From assembly GCA_002634395.1 (NCBI GenBank), contig NSJM01000002.1, positions 1 through 64,000 of the forward strand: a stretch of 64,000 bases of DNA. The letters are read 5' to 3'. How positions within the stretch are numbered: position 1 is the stretch's first letter; every line of letters begins with the position of its first letter. The notes below the pieces were generated by a model, which was not told where the DNA came from, did not search any database, and saw nothing but the letters and a program-made list of their open reading frames with translations. The position numbers and the translations under genes are program-made. Origin of the DNA: Candidatus Methylomirabilis sp. Lineage in GTDB: Bacteria > Methylomirabilota > Methylomirabilia > Methylomirabilales > Methylomirabilaceae. Shown one piece after another: positions 6,689 through 16,293 of this stretch.

Positions 6689-8959
6689 ATGGAGGACAGC
6701 ACAAAGGTTGTTGCACCGGGCGAGCCGTTACAAGCGGCTCGCCCGGTTATCGTCCCGCGCCGCAAGATCACGCGGCGTCTCCTGCTGGATCGCCTCGCCC
6801 GTTGGATCGTGACGCTCGGGGGGGCGACGATCATCGTCTCTATTCTGGCCATCCTGTTCGTCATTGCCGCCGGGGTCTACCCCCTCTTCAGGAAGCCCAC
6901 AGCGGTGCTGCTGGGAGAGCTCGCCACGAGCCTCGATTCGGCCCCGCTGGCAGTCGGGGTGGATGAATACCGTGAGATCGTCTACGTGGTCACAGCCTCC
7001 GGCGTGCAGTTCGTGTCCGTCAAGGACGGCAGCGTGCTGCCATCTATTCCGCTGCAGGGACTGCGCGGCGCCACGGTCGTCGGGACATCGGGCTTGGGAC
7101 GAGGTCCGCTCTTGCTGGGACTCTCGGATGGGCGCGCGATCCCCGTAGAGGTCGGGTTCTCGGTCACCTTCCCGGATGGAAAGCGCCGTGTCGAATCCGA
7201 GCTGACGGCTGTCGATCCAATTGCAGTTGATCCGGAGCAACATCCACTGACGCGGCTCGCCTACGCCTCTACCCCCAACGGGCCTATGACAGCGGCTGCC
7301 ATCGGTCCAAAGGCTCTCATTCTCGTCACTGTCAAAGAGACGAAGGCCCTGATTGGTCCAACCACGAAGGAAGAGTCGCGCCAACGCCTCACTCTGCCAA
7401 TCGAGGGGGAGATCACTTCGCTGGCCCTCGATGGTCGCGGCGAGGATCTGTTCGTCGGAACATCGTTCGGCCAAGTCATCAGGGTAGACCTCCGAGACCC
7501 GAACGATCCGAAGGTTGCCGACATTGCCGCTGCCACGACCCGACCCGGAATCGGCGTGAGTATGGTGGGATTCCTGATCGGAGACCGCACGCTAATCGTG
7601 GGTGATGCGATGGGCGGCGTCGGCTCGTGGCAACTCGTACGAGCGGATGGCGAAGGGCAGCGCCTGGTGAAGGTCTATGACTTTCTGGCTCACACGGGGC
7701 CCGTCGTCGCCTTCGCCCCGTCCCGTCGCGATAAGGGGTTTGTGACGGCGGACGCCTCCGGCATCATCCACATCCACTATGGCACCACGGGGAAGACCTT
7801 ACTGACGCTCAAGGCTGCAGATGTGGGACTGAACGCGGTCACCTTCGCCCCTAAAGTCGACGGCGTCATAACAGTGAATGCGAAGGGGGGCCTCTCACAG
7901 TGGACCGTAGAGAACCCCCACCCGGAGATCAGTTGGGGGAGCCTATTCGGCAAGCTCTGGTACGAGGGGTACCCCGCACCGACCTATGTCTGGCAGTCCA
8001 CCGGAGGGACCGACGACTTTGAGGCAAAGTTCAGCCTCACCCCGCTCATCTTTGGAACGGTCAAAGGGACATTCTACGCCCTGCTCTTCGCGATCCCGCT
8101 GGCGCTCCTGGGCGCCCTGTACGCCTCCCAGTTCATGCACCCGACGCTCAAGGGGATCGTGAAGCCAACCGTAGAGATTATGGCTGCGCTTCCGAGCGTC
8201 GTCCTGGGATTCCTGGCAGGCCTTTGGCTTGCGCCCTTTGTCGAAAAGGTCGTTCCCGGCCTCTTCCTTATGCCGATCATAACCGCACTCCTCATCCTGA
8301 TCGCAGTCTTCTGCTGGCGATTCGTTCCCATTAGCGTCCGCAGCCGGGTCAAGGCGGGCACCGAGGTCGCCCTGCTTATCCCGATCGTCATCCTCGGAGG
8401 CTGGATCTCCTTTCAGCTCGGTGGAACAATCGAGCGCCTGTTGCTGTCAGGTGACTATCGAGGATGGCTCCTGAGTGTTCTTGGGCTCACCTATGATCAA
8501 CGAAACTCCCTGGTGGTTGGCATCGCCATGGGCTTCGCCGTCATCCCGATTATCTTTACCATTGCTGAGGATTCGCTCTCCAGCGTGCCTCAACACCTTG
8601 TGGCCGGTTCGCTCGCGCTTGGCGCCACCCGGTGGCAGACCGCACTGAGGGTTGTCCTGCCGACGGCGAGCCCTGGGATCTTCTCCGCTATTATGATCGG
8701 CTTCGGACGGGCGGTGGGCGAGACGATGATCGTCCTGATGGCCACGGGGAATACGCCGGTGATGGACTGGAGTATCTTCAACGGCTTTCGGGCTCTCTCG
8801 GCCAACATCGCCGTGGAGCTCCCTGAGGCGCCTGATGGCGGGACGCTCTTCCGGATCCTCTTCCTGGCAGCCCTCCTGCTCTTCGTGATGACATTCATTG
8901 TGAACACCCTGGCCGAATTGGTCCGCCTGAAGCTCCGGCAGAGGTATCGCTCCCTATGA
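6689..8959 (+). CDS. pstC: Phosphate ABC permease PstC with large N-terminal domain
   Basis: At 756 residues this is more than twice the size of E. coli PstC. One membrane helix lies at about residues 35-60, then some 370 residues of repeated beta-rich, WD40/propeller-like sequence (for example YVVTASGVQFVSVKDGSVLP and GFVTADASGIIHIHY). The permease core starts at about 445 (LTPLIFGTVKGTFYALLFA) and carries the permease EAA-like loop AGSLALGATRWQTALRVVLP near 645. Large PstC forms of this kind are known. It moves phosphate across the inner membrane with PstA and PstB. Its stop overlaps the pstA start (ATGA). Confidence 0.9.
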   Translation: MEDSTKVVAPGEPLQAARPVIVPRRKITRRLLLDRLARWIVTLGGATIIVSILAILFVIAAGVYPLFRKPTAVLLGELATSLDSAPLAVGVDEYREIVYVVTASGVQFVSVKDGSVLPSIPLQGLRGATVVGTSGLGRGPLLLGLSDGRAIPVEVGFSVTFPDGKRRVESELTAVDPIAVDPEQHPLTRLAYASTPNGPMTAAAIGPKALILVTVKETKALIGPTTKEESRQRLTLPIEGEITSLALDGRGEDLFVGTSFGQVIRVDLRDPNDPKVADIAAATTRPGIGVSMVGFLIGDRTLIVGDAMGGVGSWQLVRADGEGQRLVKVYDFLAHTGPVVAFAPSRRDKGFVTADASGIIHIHYGTTGKTLLTLKAADVGLNAVTFAPKVDGVITVNAKGGLSQWTVENPHPEISWGSLFGKLWYEGYPAPTYVWQSTGGTDDFEAKFSLTPLIFGTVKGTFYALLFAIPLALLGALYASQFMHPTLKGIVKPTVEIMAALPSVVLGFLAGLWLAPFVEKVVPGLFLMPIITALLILIAVFCWRFVPISVRSRVKAGTEVALLIPIVILGGWISFQLGGTIERLLLSGDYRGWLLSVLGLTYDQRNSLVVGIAMGFAVIPIIFTIAEDSLSSVPQHLVAGSLALGATRWQTALRVVLPTASPGIFSAIMIGFGRAVGETMIVLMATGNTPVMDWSIFNGFRALSANIAVELPEAPDGGTLFRILFLAALLLFVMTFIVNTLAELVRLKLRQRYRSL

Positions 8960-10575
8960 CGCGATTCTGGAAGAGCGGCGATCCATTCATCTGGCTTACG
9001 GGAGGGGCATTAGCCCTCAACCTTCTCTTGGTGGCCGGACTCGTCCTCCTGGTGCTGCTCAACGGGCTGGGCTTCTTTTGGCCGTCGGCGATTGTGCATC
9101 TGACGCTGTCAGACGGTAAGGAGCTATTAGGCCAGGTGATGCAACGGGAGGTGATCCCGCAACCGGACGCACCCCCAGGAACCGCCGCGCGCCACCGAAT
9201 TCAGGTCAAGGTCGGTAATCGCGACCTGTACGGCGCCGACTTTGTCTGGATCGAGGAGGCCATGATCGCTCGCCGCGACGTCCCTGCGGAGGCTGTCCTC
9301 ATCGAGCGACGGGAGTGGGGCAATCTGTACGGCTTTCTCAAAGAGGTTCGGGATGATGAGCGGGCCGTGACTTCCGGACCTGAGGCAGCCTGGAGTACTC
9401 TTCAGGCCATCCTCCCGGGCGCAACCTCGACGTTTCAGGAGATCAGGCGTATCGAAAAGAAGGAAATCGGGGCGATCAATGCTGCTCAGGAGAAAATCCG
9501 CCTGACGCTCAAGAAGCTCCAACTCTCGGGGCAAGAGGCAGGTTCAAAAACAGCACGGCTCGACCAGGAGATGGAGGGTTGGGCGGCCAAGTATCGCGAG
9601 CAGGAAGCAAGACTCGCCACGTTGCGCCAGGCCTCCCGACAGACGCTCATCGTCTCGGTCATGGGCGGCCAGGACACGGAGCTACCGCTTCAGCAGATCG
9701 TCCGAATCGTCCGCCCGAACTCGATGGGGGTGTGGTCCAAGAGCGGCATCTATCTGTCCAGGCTCTGGGAGTTCATCTCCGGCGATCCCAGGGAGTCGAA
9801 CACCGAGGGTGGCGTCTTCCCCGCCATATTCGGTACGGTGATGATGGTGATGATCATGAGCCTCCTCGTCGCACCGCTGGGTGTACTGGCCGCATTCTAC
9901 CTTCGGGAGTACGCGAAGCAGGGGGTATTAGTCAGTACGGTCAGGATCGCCGTCAATAATCTGGCCGGCGTCCCGTCTATCGTCTTTGGGGTCTTTGGTC
10001 TCGGCTTTTTCATCTACCTTGTCGGGGGAAGCATCGACCGGCTCTTCTATCCCGAAGCGCTCCCGACTCCGACCTTCGGAACAGGGGGAATCTTGTGGGC
10101 CTCGTTGACCCTTGCCCTTATGACGGTCCCAGTCGTCATCGTGGCCACGGAGGAGGGGCTGGCAGCTATCCCGCCCGGGATGCGTGAGGCCTCGCTGGCC
10201 CTGGGCGCTACGAAGTTCGAGACGACCTGGCGGGTCGTCCTGCCGGCGGTTATGCCCTCAATCCTCACGGGACTCATCCTGGCCATGGCCCGTGCGGTCG
10301 GGGAGGTCGCGCCGCTCATGATCACCGGAGTGGTCAAGCTCGCCCCGTCCCTTCCGATCGATAGCGTCTGGCCGTTCCTCCATCTGGATCGGAAATTCAT
10401 GCACCTGGGCTTCCATATTTACGACGTCGGGTTTCAATCGCCTAATGTGGACGCCGCCCGGCCGATGGTTTACACCACCGCGCTCCTCCTGCTCCTGGTC
10501 GTCCTGGTCTTGAACCTGGCAACGATCCTGATCAGGAACCGTCTGCGAAAGAAATATGCGTCTTCAGCGTTTTAG
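8956..10575 (+). CDS. pstA: Phosphate ABC permease PstA, long form
   Basis: A permease of 539 residues, partner of PstC. An N-terminal helix (about 14-40) is followed by a periplasmic region of about 240 residues, including a charged heptad-like stretch (about 155-225: RRIEKKEIGAINAAQEKIRL and on). The membrane core runs from about 285, with the EAA-type loop EASLALGATKFETTWRVVLP near 415. The long N-terminal insertion matches DUF3333-type PstA proteins, which occur with long PstC forms. Start overlaps the pstC stop by four bases, indicating coupled translation. Confidence 0.9.
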   Translation: MTRFWKSGDPFIWLTGGALALNLLLVAGLVLLVLLNGLGFFWPSAIVHLTLSDGKELLGQVMQREVIPQPDAPPGTAARHRIQVKVGNRDLYGADFVWIEEAMIARRDVPAEAVLIERREWGNLYGFLKEVRDDERAVTSGPEAAWSTLQAILPGATSTFQEIRRIEKKEIGAINAAQEKIRLTLKKLQLSGQEAGSKTARLDQEMEGWAAKYREQEARLATLRQASRQTLIVSVMGGQDTELPLQQIVRIVRPNSMGVWSKSGIYLSRLWEFISGDPRESNTEGGVFPAIFGTVMMVMIMSLLVAPLGVLAAFYLREYAKQGVLVSTVRIAVNNLAGVPSIVFGVFGLGFFIYLVGGSIDRLFYPEALPTPTFGTGGILWASLTLALMTVPVVIVATEEGLAAIPPGMREASLALGATKFETTWRVVLPAVMPSILTGLILAMARAVGEVAPLMITGVVKLAPSLPIDSVWPFLHLDRKFMHLGFHIYDVGFQSPNVDAARPMVYTTALLLLLVVLVLNLATILIRNRLRKKYASSAF

Positions 10576-10626
10576 AGAAAGAGAAAATGTCCTATGATAT
10601 ATAGACAACCACGTAGGTCTTGTCCC

Positions 10627-10745
10627 GTTTGTCATTCCGGGCTCGACAAGCCTGTCCCGTACTTGATACGGGGGAATCCAGTCGAGCACTCTGGATATCG
10701 GCTTCCGCCGGTATGACGAACTCGCGGCAGGCCGAGGGGAATGAA
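10627..10745. repeat. Dispersed intergenic repeat, copy B
   Basis: Shares with 238-328 the ordered blocks GTCATTCCG, GCTxGACxAGxCTGxCCCG, then CCGCCGGTATGACGAAC and GGAATxGAA. It has an extra stretch of about 30 bases in the middle (CAGTCGAGCACTCTGGATATCGG). It separates pstA from pstB inside the phosphate operon and may fold into a hairpin in the mRNA. Confidence 0.7.
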
Positions 10746-10778
10746 CTCCCACTGGATTCAGTTGGATTGTAGAAACCG

Positions 10779-11543
10779 ATGATGATAACGGAACCGATGA
10801 TCGAAATCAGGAAGTTGACCCTCAAGTACGGGGAGAAGCTCGCCCTCCAGGATATCAGCCTCGATATCCCCAAGCATCAGGTCACGGCCTTTATCGGACC
10901 GTCGGGGTGCGGAAAGACGACGCTCCTGCGATGTCTCAACCGCATGAACGACCTCATCGATGGGGTGACAGTCAGCGGGACCATCCGAATCGGCGGGCTC
11001 GATATCCATGACCCAGCCCTGGAAATCACGGAACTTCGTAAGCGGGTCGGCATGGTATTCCAGAAATCGAACCCCTTCCCGAAGACGATTTATGATAACG
11101 TCGCCTATGGGCCAAGGATCCTCGGTGTCCGCGGACAGTCGACGTTGGCCGAGATCGTGGAAAGGAGTCTGCAGGCCGCCGCCCTCTGGAACGAGGTCCA
11201 GGATCGCCTGCACAGCAGCGCGCTCAGCCTGTCAGGGGGGCAACAGCAGCGGCTGTGCATCGCCAGGGCTATTGCTGTCGAACCGGAGGTCCTGCTTATG
11301 GACGAACCCTGCTCCGCGCTTGACCCGATCGCCACGGCCAAGATCGAGGAACTGATGGCCGACCTGAAGCAACAGTATACGATCGTGATCGTCACCCATA
11401 ATATGCAACAGGCGGCCCGGGTCTCCGATTACACCGCCTTCCTGTACCTCGGCCAGTTGATTGAGTACGATCTGACCAGGCAACTCTTCGTCAAACCCTC
11501 CAGGCAACAGACGGAGGACTACATTACAGGCCGGTTCGGCTAG
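10779..11543 (+). CDS. pstB: Phosphate ABC transporter ATPase PstB
   Basis: An ABC ATPase of 254 residues that powers PstCA. Walker A is GPSGCGKT at residues 40-47, the Q-loop lies in [12 protein letters not shown], the signature is LSGGQQQR and Walker B is [13 protein letters not shown]; the H-loop is [22 protein letters not shown] and the 254-residue length are typical of PstB rather than other ABC families. It lies 203 bases after pstA, a gap filled by a dispersed repeat, and eight bases before phoU. Confidence 0.94.
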   Translation: MMITEPMIEIRKLTLKYGEKLALQDISLDIPKHQVTAFIGPSGCGKTTLLRCLNRMNDLIDGVTVSGTIRIGGLDIHDPALEITELRKRVGMVFQKSNPFPKTIYDNVAYGPRILGVRGQSTLAEIVERSLQAAALWNEVQDRLHSSALSLSGGQQQRLCIARAIAVEPEVLLMDEPCSALDPIATAKIEELMADLKQQYTIVIVTHNMQQAARVSDYTAFLYLGQLIEYDLTRQLFVKPSRQQTEDYITGRFG

Positions 11544-11551
11544 GACAACAC

Positions 11552-12910
11552 ATGAAAACCACACAACGGCACTTCGACGAGCAACTTCAGGAACTGAGAG
11601 CACACCTGTTGGCGATGGGAAGTCTGGCCGAGACGATGATCGTCAAGAGCGTCAAAGGGCTAGTCGAAAGGAACGACACGCTGGTGCAGGAGGTGTTCAC
11701 ACACGAGGAGGAGATGGATCAGCGGTGCATCGAAACCGATCAGCGTTGTTTTACCCTCCTGGCCCTGCAACAGCCGATGGCCGGCGACCTCCGCTTTATT
11801 GCGGTTGCTATCAAGATCAATAGCGACATCGAGCGGATCGGCGACCTGGCAGTCAACATCGCCCAGGCGGCTTCAGTGCTCATCACGCAGCCCGCCCTGA
11901 AGCCGCTTATCGATATTCCGCGGATCGCCCTGCTCTGTCAGGAGATGGTGAAGAAAAGCCTGGACGCCTTTGTCGCACGAGATCCGGAGTTGGCCAGGAT
12001 CGTCATTGAGTCGGACGATTCCGTCGATTCGTTGCGGGATCAGATCTTCCGGGAGCTCCTCACCTACATGATGACCGATCCGGCCATCATCCCAAGAGCC
12101 CTGGACCTGATCCTCGTCTCGCGCTACCTGGAGCGGATTGCCGATCATGCAACGAATATCGCGGAGGATGTCGTCTATATCGTTCGGGGTGAGGATATTC
12201 GGGAACGCGGGGACAAAGAGATACGAAAAGGCTTGAGACGCCAGACAAGCGTCTCACCTGAGATCCCGGGAGTTGAGCAGGTGGCAACCCTAACAGCCCA
12301 CAGGCTGATGCCGGAGGAGCGCGAGTTTCTGAGCCTGATCGAATCCGCCGCACACAACCTTCTCGAGACTGCGAGGTCCCTGCAGACCATGTTCGAAGAC
12401 TACACCGATCCCGCGGAGAAGTGGCGGAAGATCAGGGAGGCTGAACACGAGGGTGATGCCATCACCCACCGCATCATGAAGCGACTGAACCAGACCTTCA
12501 TCCCCTTCTTCGACCGGGAAAACCTCCACGCACTGGCATCGGCCATCGACGATGTTGTGGACTTCATCGAAGCCACGGCCTCCAGGATGGTACTCTACAA
12601 AATCGAACAGCCCACACCGGAATCCCGTGAGATGGTCACCCTCATTATGGCATCGGCGGAGCAGGTCGCGAAGGCCGTCAGCCAATTGCCGCGGTTCGAC
12701 ACCGTGCAAGAGATCTGCGTGGAGATCAACCGGCTGGAAAATGCCGCTGACGACCTCTTTCGCCGAGTGATTGCCCGCCTGTTTGAGAGTGATCTTCCGG
12801 TTCTCGAACTGACCAAATGGAAAGAGATCTACGAATCACTCGAAGGTGTGACCGACCGATGTGAGGATGTTGCGAACGTCGTCGAGACGATCGCTCTCAA
12901 GCATTCGTAA
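11552..12910 (+). CDS. phoU: PhoU fused to a DUF47 (Pit-accessory) domain
   Basis: The protein has 452 residues; PhoU alone is about 220-240. Residues 1-220 are a standard PhoU with two three-helix repeats, each with metal-ligand motifs (DLRFIAVAIKINSDIERIGD and LDLILVSRYLERIADHATNI). Residues about 250-452 are a second, DUF47-type helical domain (EFLSLIESAAHNLLETA, then HEGDAITHRIMKRLNQTFIP, then DRCEDVANVVETIAL) closely resembling the stand-alone DUF47 protein at 14260-14877. PhoU dampens Pst activity and signals to PhoR; DUF47 usually accompanies Pit transporters. The fusion could couple both roles, which is inference. Confidence 0.9.
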   Translation: MKTTQRHFDEQLQELRAHLLAMGSLAETMIVKSVKGLVERNDTLVQEVFTHEEEMDQRCIETDQRCFTLLALQQPMAGDLRFIAVAIKINSDIERIGDLAVNIAQAASVLITQPALKPLIDIPRIALLCQEMVKKSLDAFVARDPELARIVIESDDSVDSLRDQIFRELLTYMMTDPAIIPRALDLILVSRYLERIADHATNIAEDVVYIVRGEDIRERGDKEIRKGLRRQTSVSPEIPGVEQVATLTAHRLMPEEREFLSLIESAAHNLLETARSLQTMFEDYTDPAEKWRKIREAEHEGDAITHRIMKRLNQTFIPFFDRENLHALASAIDDVVDFIEATASRMVLYKIEQPTPESREMVTLIMASAEQVAKAVSQLPRFDTVQEICVEINRLENAADDLFRRVIARLFESDLPVLELTKWKEIYESLEGVTDRCEDVANVVETIALKHS

Positions 12911-12927
12911 GCCGGGGTCACACTCCT

Positions 12928-12960
12928 TAACCGTGAACATTGAACTTTGAACCTTGAACG
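12928..12960. repeat. TGAAC heptad array 1
   Basis: Four TGAAC cores spaced by about seven to nine bases (GTGAACATTGAAC, then TTTGAACCTTGAAC) fill the gap between the convergent phoU and tatC genes. The same pattern recurs at 21535-21562 and 22874-22906. Confidence 0.6.
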
Positions 12961-12962
12961 CT

Positions 12963-13763
12963 TTAGATGCCTTCCGTCGCCTCCTGCGAGGTGACGGCCG
13001 GTTTTCTGACCAGAAGGCGGGCGGCCAGGATCCCAATCTCATAGAGCAGGTACATCGGCACAGCCATCAATGTCTGGTTAAAGACATCCGGGGTGGGGGT
13101 CAGAATGGCGGCGATCGCGAAGACGGCTAGAATCGCATACTTCCGATTTCTGGCAAGAAACTGTGGCGTCACCAGGCCCATCTTCGCCGCAATACCGATG
13201 ACTAACGGAAGCTCAAAGACCAAGCCGAAACCCAACAGAAATTTTGTGGTAAAGTCCACGTAGTTGCCGACGGAGATCATCGGCTTCAGGTTCTCCGTTT
13301 TGTAGGTCAGGAGGAAGTTCAGGGCGAACGGGAGGACAAAATAGAAGCAGAACAGCAGGCCACAAATAAAGAAGACAGTGGCCAACACAACAAATGGGAG
13401 AGCATAGCGCTTCTCGTGAGGGAGCAGGCCTGGCGCAATGAATTTCCAGATCTGATAGAGGACGATCGGCAAGACGATCATCAGGCCAGCCACAAAGGCG
13501 ATCTTCATGTGCATCCAGAAGGCCTCGGCTGGAGCCAGGAAGATCAGGTCAAGAGAGGGACCCGTACGCGGAATGGATTGCAGGAAAGGATAGGTCCGGG
13601 AGAAAACCAGATCGGTCGTCAGTGGGCGCTTGAGATATCGGAGGATCGTCTCGGAATAGTTGAACGTGAGCGTGAAGCCGATCCCGATGGCGACCAGCGA
13701 GATGAGGATCCGCCGTCGAAGCTCCTCCAGATGGGAGAAGAACGACATCTTCTCATCAAACAT
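12963..13763 (-). CDS. tatC: Sec-independent translocase subunit TatC
   Basis: Integral membrane protein of 266 residues with the six helices of TatC. The N-terminal [18 protein letters not shown] is the conserved cytoplasmic signature that recognises twin-arginine signal peptides, and [14 protein letters not shown] and [12 protein letters not shown] are further conserved blocks. It exports folded, often cofactor-bearing proteins together with TatA/B. The start overlaps the end of the upstream tatA/B gene by eight bases, so the two are coupled. Confidence 0.93.
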   Translation of the reverse strand: MFDEKMSFFSHLEELRRRILISLVAIGIGFTLTFNYSETILRYLKRPLTTDLVFSRTYPFLQSIPRTGPSLDLIFLAPAEAFWMHMKIAFVAGLMIVLPIVLYQIWKFIAPGLLPHEKRYALPFVVLATVFFICGLLFCFYFVLPFALNFLLTYKTENLKPMISVGNYVDFTTKFLLGFGLVFELPLVIGIAAKMGLVTPQFLARNRKYAILAVFAIAAILTPTPDVFNQTLMAVPMYLLYEIGILAARLLVRKPAVTSQEATEGI

Positions 13764-14043
13764 TCCGCGTCTCGTGCGTTCCCTTCGGCGTGTCCTCCTG
13801 GCCTACGGTCGGAGGCGTTTTGGCATTCGCAGTGTGCTGCTCCTCGCGCGTCGGCGCACTTGCCTTTTCCTCCTCGGTCGATAGCTCGGCAGTCAACCCC
13901 TCCTTCAGCTCATCAGAGGCCCGCCTGAATTCTGCCATGGCCCGGCCCAGTGACCGACCAAGATCCGGTAGTTTACTGGGGCCGAAGACCAAGAGCGCAA
14001 TGATAAAAATAACGATCAGCTCCTGCATCCCCAATCCGAACAT
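13756..14043 (-). CDS. tatA: Tat translocase TatA/TatB family protein
   Basis: A protein of 95 residues with one N-terminal helix ([30 protein letters not shown]), the FGP hinge and an amphipathic helix ([16 protein letters not shown]), then a polar tail. The [14 protein letters not shown] block is found in both TatA and TatB; the N-terminal Glu in QELIVI is more TatB-like, so one protein may serve both roles. A GAGGAG sits eight bases before the ATG. It is followed by tatC with an eight-base overlap. Confidence 0.88.
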   Translation of the reverse strand: MFGLGMQELIVIFIIALLVFGPSKLPDLGRSLGRAMAEFRRASDELKEGLTAELSTEEEKASAPTREEQHTANAKTPPTVGQEDTPKGTHETRNV

Positions 14044-14259
14044 CGTACATACTCCTCACATACGTGAACGACCTATCCGTATCCCGCAACTCAGCCTACC
14101 CCTGACCCGGCAGGAAAGTCAAGTCCAAGTCGATTGACTTCAGATCTTCCGGAGAGTAAAGAAAGGAGGCGGTGGGAGCCATTAACTCAACGGCACTACC
14201 GGGAAATGTCGCCATCCGAGGTGATGCGAGACATCTCCTCGATTGATAGGTTGTGCGTA

Positions 14260-14877
14260 TCAGGTACTTTTCAACACCAAGGATTCGACGATGTTAGCCA
14301 CATCTTCACACCTGTCGGTGGTCATCTCCATCGTCTCGTAAATCTCCTTCCACTTGATCACATCTATCGGGTCGTGCCCCTTATCAAAAAGGTCGGCAAT
14401 CGCCTCTCGGCTGATCTCATCAGCCATGTTCTCCAGCCGATTAATCTCGATGCAATGTTCCATCACATTGTCCACCCGCTCGAGATTCAACACCGCTTTC
14501 ACAATCTCCTCCGCCGATTTCAGGATCACATGGGCAAGTTTCCCGGCCTCCTGGGTGGGCTGTTTGATCTTGTACAGATTCATGCGAGAGGCCGATGCCT
14601 CGATCAGGTCCATGACATCATCCATCGCCACAGCCAGACCGTGAATGTCTTCGCGGTCGATGGGGGTAATGAATGTCCGGTTCAACTTTCGAATGATCTG
14701 GTGGGTGAGCTTGTCTCCCACGTGTTCGAGCTCTTCGAGTCGCTTCCATCGTTCCTGAAAGTCCGCGCCTCGTTCATCCGTCATCTGAACGAGGACTTTT
14801 GCGCCTTCCAATATGTTATTGGCTGCTTTGTCGAAGTACTCAAAGACCTTCTCTTCCCGTGGGATCAGTCTGAACAT
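14260..14877 (-). CDS. DUF47 family protein (PhoU-like, Pit accessory)
   Basis: An all-helical protein of 205 residues: EKVFEYFDKAANNILEGA, then HVGDKLTHQIIRKLNRTF, then DREDIHGLAVAMDDVMDLIE, ending DRCEDVANIVESLVLKS. It is colinear with the C-terminal half of the PhoU fusion at 11552-12910, including the paired E-E-x-x-H-x-x-D and D-D-V-x-D motifs. DUF47 proteins usually regulate Pit low-affinity phosphate transporters, but no pit gene is in the window. The 1.3 kb distance to the fused copy suggests duplication of the domain. Confidence 0.85.
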   Translation of the reverse strand: MFRLIPREEKVFEYFDKAANNILEGAKVLVQMTDERGADFQERWKRLEELEHVGDKLTHQIIRKLNRTFITPIDREDIHGLAVAMDDVMDLIEASASRMNLYKIKQPTQEAGKLAHVILKSAEEIVKAVLNLERVDNVMEHCIEINRLENMADEISREAIADLFDKGHDPIDVIKWKEIYETMEMTTDRCEDVANIVESLVLKST

Positions 14878-14908
14878 CCCGGGTGCAACCTCACAACGGT
14901 AAAGCGAG

Positions 14909-15319
14909 CTATCTGGACCCTGCTCGCTCGGTAATCATCCCTACTGTCTCGATACCGGAAGACTTGATGGCATCCATCACATCGATGACGAAGCCGTATG
15001 GGACCTTGGCATCGCCGCGTAAGTAGAGTACCCGCTCCTTCCCGGAACCGGTCATGGATTTGAGGTGAGCTTCAAGCTTCTCCCTGGGTACCTCCTCATT
15101 ATTGACAAAAATGCGGCTATCTTTCGTCACTGTCAAGGTGATGCGATCCTCTTCTTTCACCTGCGACGCCTGCGCCGTCGGAAGCTGGACATCAGTCCCA
15201 CGTTGGAGCATCGGAGTCGTCACCATGAAGATAATCAGCAGGACGAGTGTCACGTCCACCAGAGGGGTCACATTGATTTCTGACAGCATTCGTCGATCTT
15301 TCCCATTGTTAGACTGCAT
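14909..15319 (-). CDS. exbD: ExbD/TolR family biopolymer transport protein
   Basis: Single-pass inner-membrane protein of 136 residues. SEINVTPLVDVTLVLLIIFMV carries the conserved membrane Asp that conducts protons with ExbB/TolQ; the periplasmic part ends in FVIDVMDAIKSSGIETVGMIT. It energises TonB or Tol at the outer membrane. Two ATGs are possible; an AGAGG directly abuts the first (15325) and is six bases from the second (15319), which I prefer. It lies just downstream of exbB. Confidence 0.9.
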   Translation of the reverse strand: MQSNNGKDRRMLSEINVTPLVDVTLVLLIIFMVTTPMLQRGTDVQLPTAQASQVKEEDRITLTVTKDSRIFVNNEEVPREKLEAHLKSMTGSGKERVLYLRGDAKVPYGFVIDVMDAIKSSGIETVGMITERAGSR

Positions 15320-15321
15320 GC

Positions 15322-15350
15322 CCATCCTCTTTAGTCCTCTTTAGTCCTCG
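15322..15350. repeat. Tandem 10-bp repeat at the exbB-exbD junction
   Basis: TCCTCTTTAG occurs twice in a row (a third copy diverges) across the exbB stop codon. On the coding strand it gives two AGAGG motifs, one serving as the exbD ribosome-binding site. Confidence 0.6.
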
Positions 15351-16018
15351 TGATGGGCGGCCCGATCCAACAGCCTATCCACCATCTCTGAGGCCGCATT
15401 ATCCATTGCTGCGGTAAACAGTTTGACCCTGCCGACGAAATAGTTATACGCAATGACCGCGGGAATCGCGACGAATAAACCGGCGGCTGTTGCCACGAGC
15501 GCTTCGGCGATCCCGGCTGACACCGTACCCAGCCCGCCGGACCCCGTTTTAGCCATCGCCCCAAAGGCTCGAATGATCCCCAGAACGGTTCCGAAAAGGC
15601 CGACAAACGGGCTGACATTGCCAAGGGTTGCCAATGAACCCAAATACCGTTCCAGACGGGAGATCTCTGTAGAGGTTGTCCGCTGCATAGCCCCCTTGCA
15701 TGATTCCAGCCGACGCGCAAACCGCTTACTAAAGAGGGCCGGATATTCCTGGTCAATGATAGCCAGGAGCCCGGCCTCCAGGACCTTGGCAACCGGGCTG
15801 CCGGCATTCTGTTCGCACAGGCGGAGCGCCTCAGCCATCTTCCCATCCGCCACATACTGCAACCCCTTTTCGGTCACCTGTTCGGTCGCTTGCTGGGCCT
15901 TATAGAAGGTATAGAGTCGCTCGCCGATCACCGCGAGTGAAAAGATGGACAGCATCACGAGGATCATCATCGTGATCCCGCCTTGGGCAATAAAATGAAA
16001 GATTCCCTGTTCCATCAT
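15341..16018 (-). CDS. exbB: MotA/TolQ/ExbB family proton channel
   Basis: A membrane protein of 225 residues with three helices (about 10-32, 130-155 and 170-195). The second and third include LGNVSPFVGLFGTVLGIIRAF and IAEALVATAAGLFVAIPAVIAYN, the signature of ExbB/TolQ with the GLxGTVxGI motif and the conserved Thr-Ala pore residues. It forms the proton channel with the downstream ExbD. Whether this pair serves TonB or Tol-Pal cannot be told, since tonB, tolA and pal are absent here. Confidence 0.9.
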   Translation of the reverse strand: MMEQGIFHFIAQGGITMMILVMLSIFSLAVIGERLYTFYKAQQATEQVTEKGLQYVADGKMAEALRLCEQNAGSPVAKVLEAGLLAIIDQEYPALFSKRFARRLESCKGAMQRTTSTEISRLERYLGSLATLGNVSPFVGLFGTVLGIIRAFGAMAKTGSGGLGTVSAGIAEALVATAAGLFVAIPAVIAYNYFVGRVKLFTAAMDNAASEMVDRLLDRAAHHED

Positions 16019-16293
16019 ATCGGATTATCCTTCCATATCAGGTAGATAGACCGAGGACTGAAGGTGTTATGGTATAAATAGTGCGCGTGGCAGCTCAAGA
16101 CTTCCCTAGAAGGTCGGATATAACCTACCGCGAACGTTACGCGATGTTTGATACTTTATGTGCTTCGGCTTTCCTTCAGCCTTCAGTCTAACCACCTTGC
16201 TGGTTACTTGCCTTTATTGTATAGCATGGAATCGCAGCGAACGGAAGCGGATAACGAATCAGACAAGGCCAAACAGAGGCAGCATCTCGATCA

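Noticed and set aside
6728-7474. Open frame of 248 codons on the minus strand within pstC
   Set aside because: Shadow of the propeller-like region of PstC.
14134-14934. Open frame of 266 codons on the plus strand
   Set aside because: Antisense to the DUF47 gene and part of exbD; translation shows no family.
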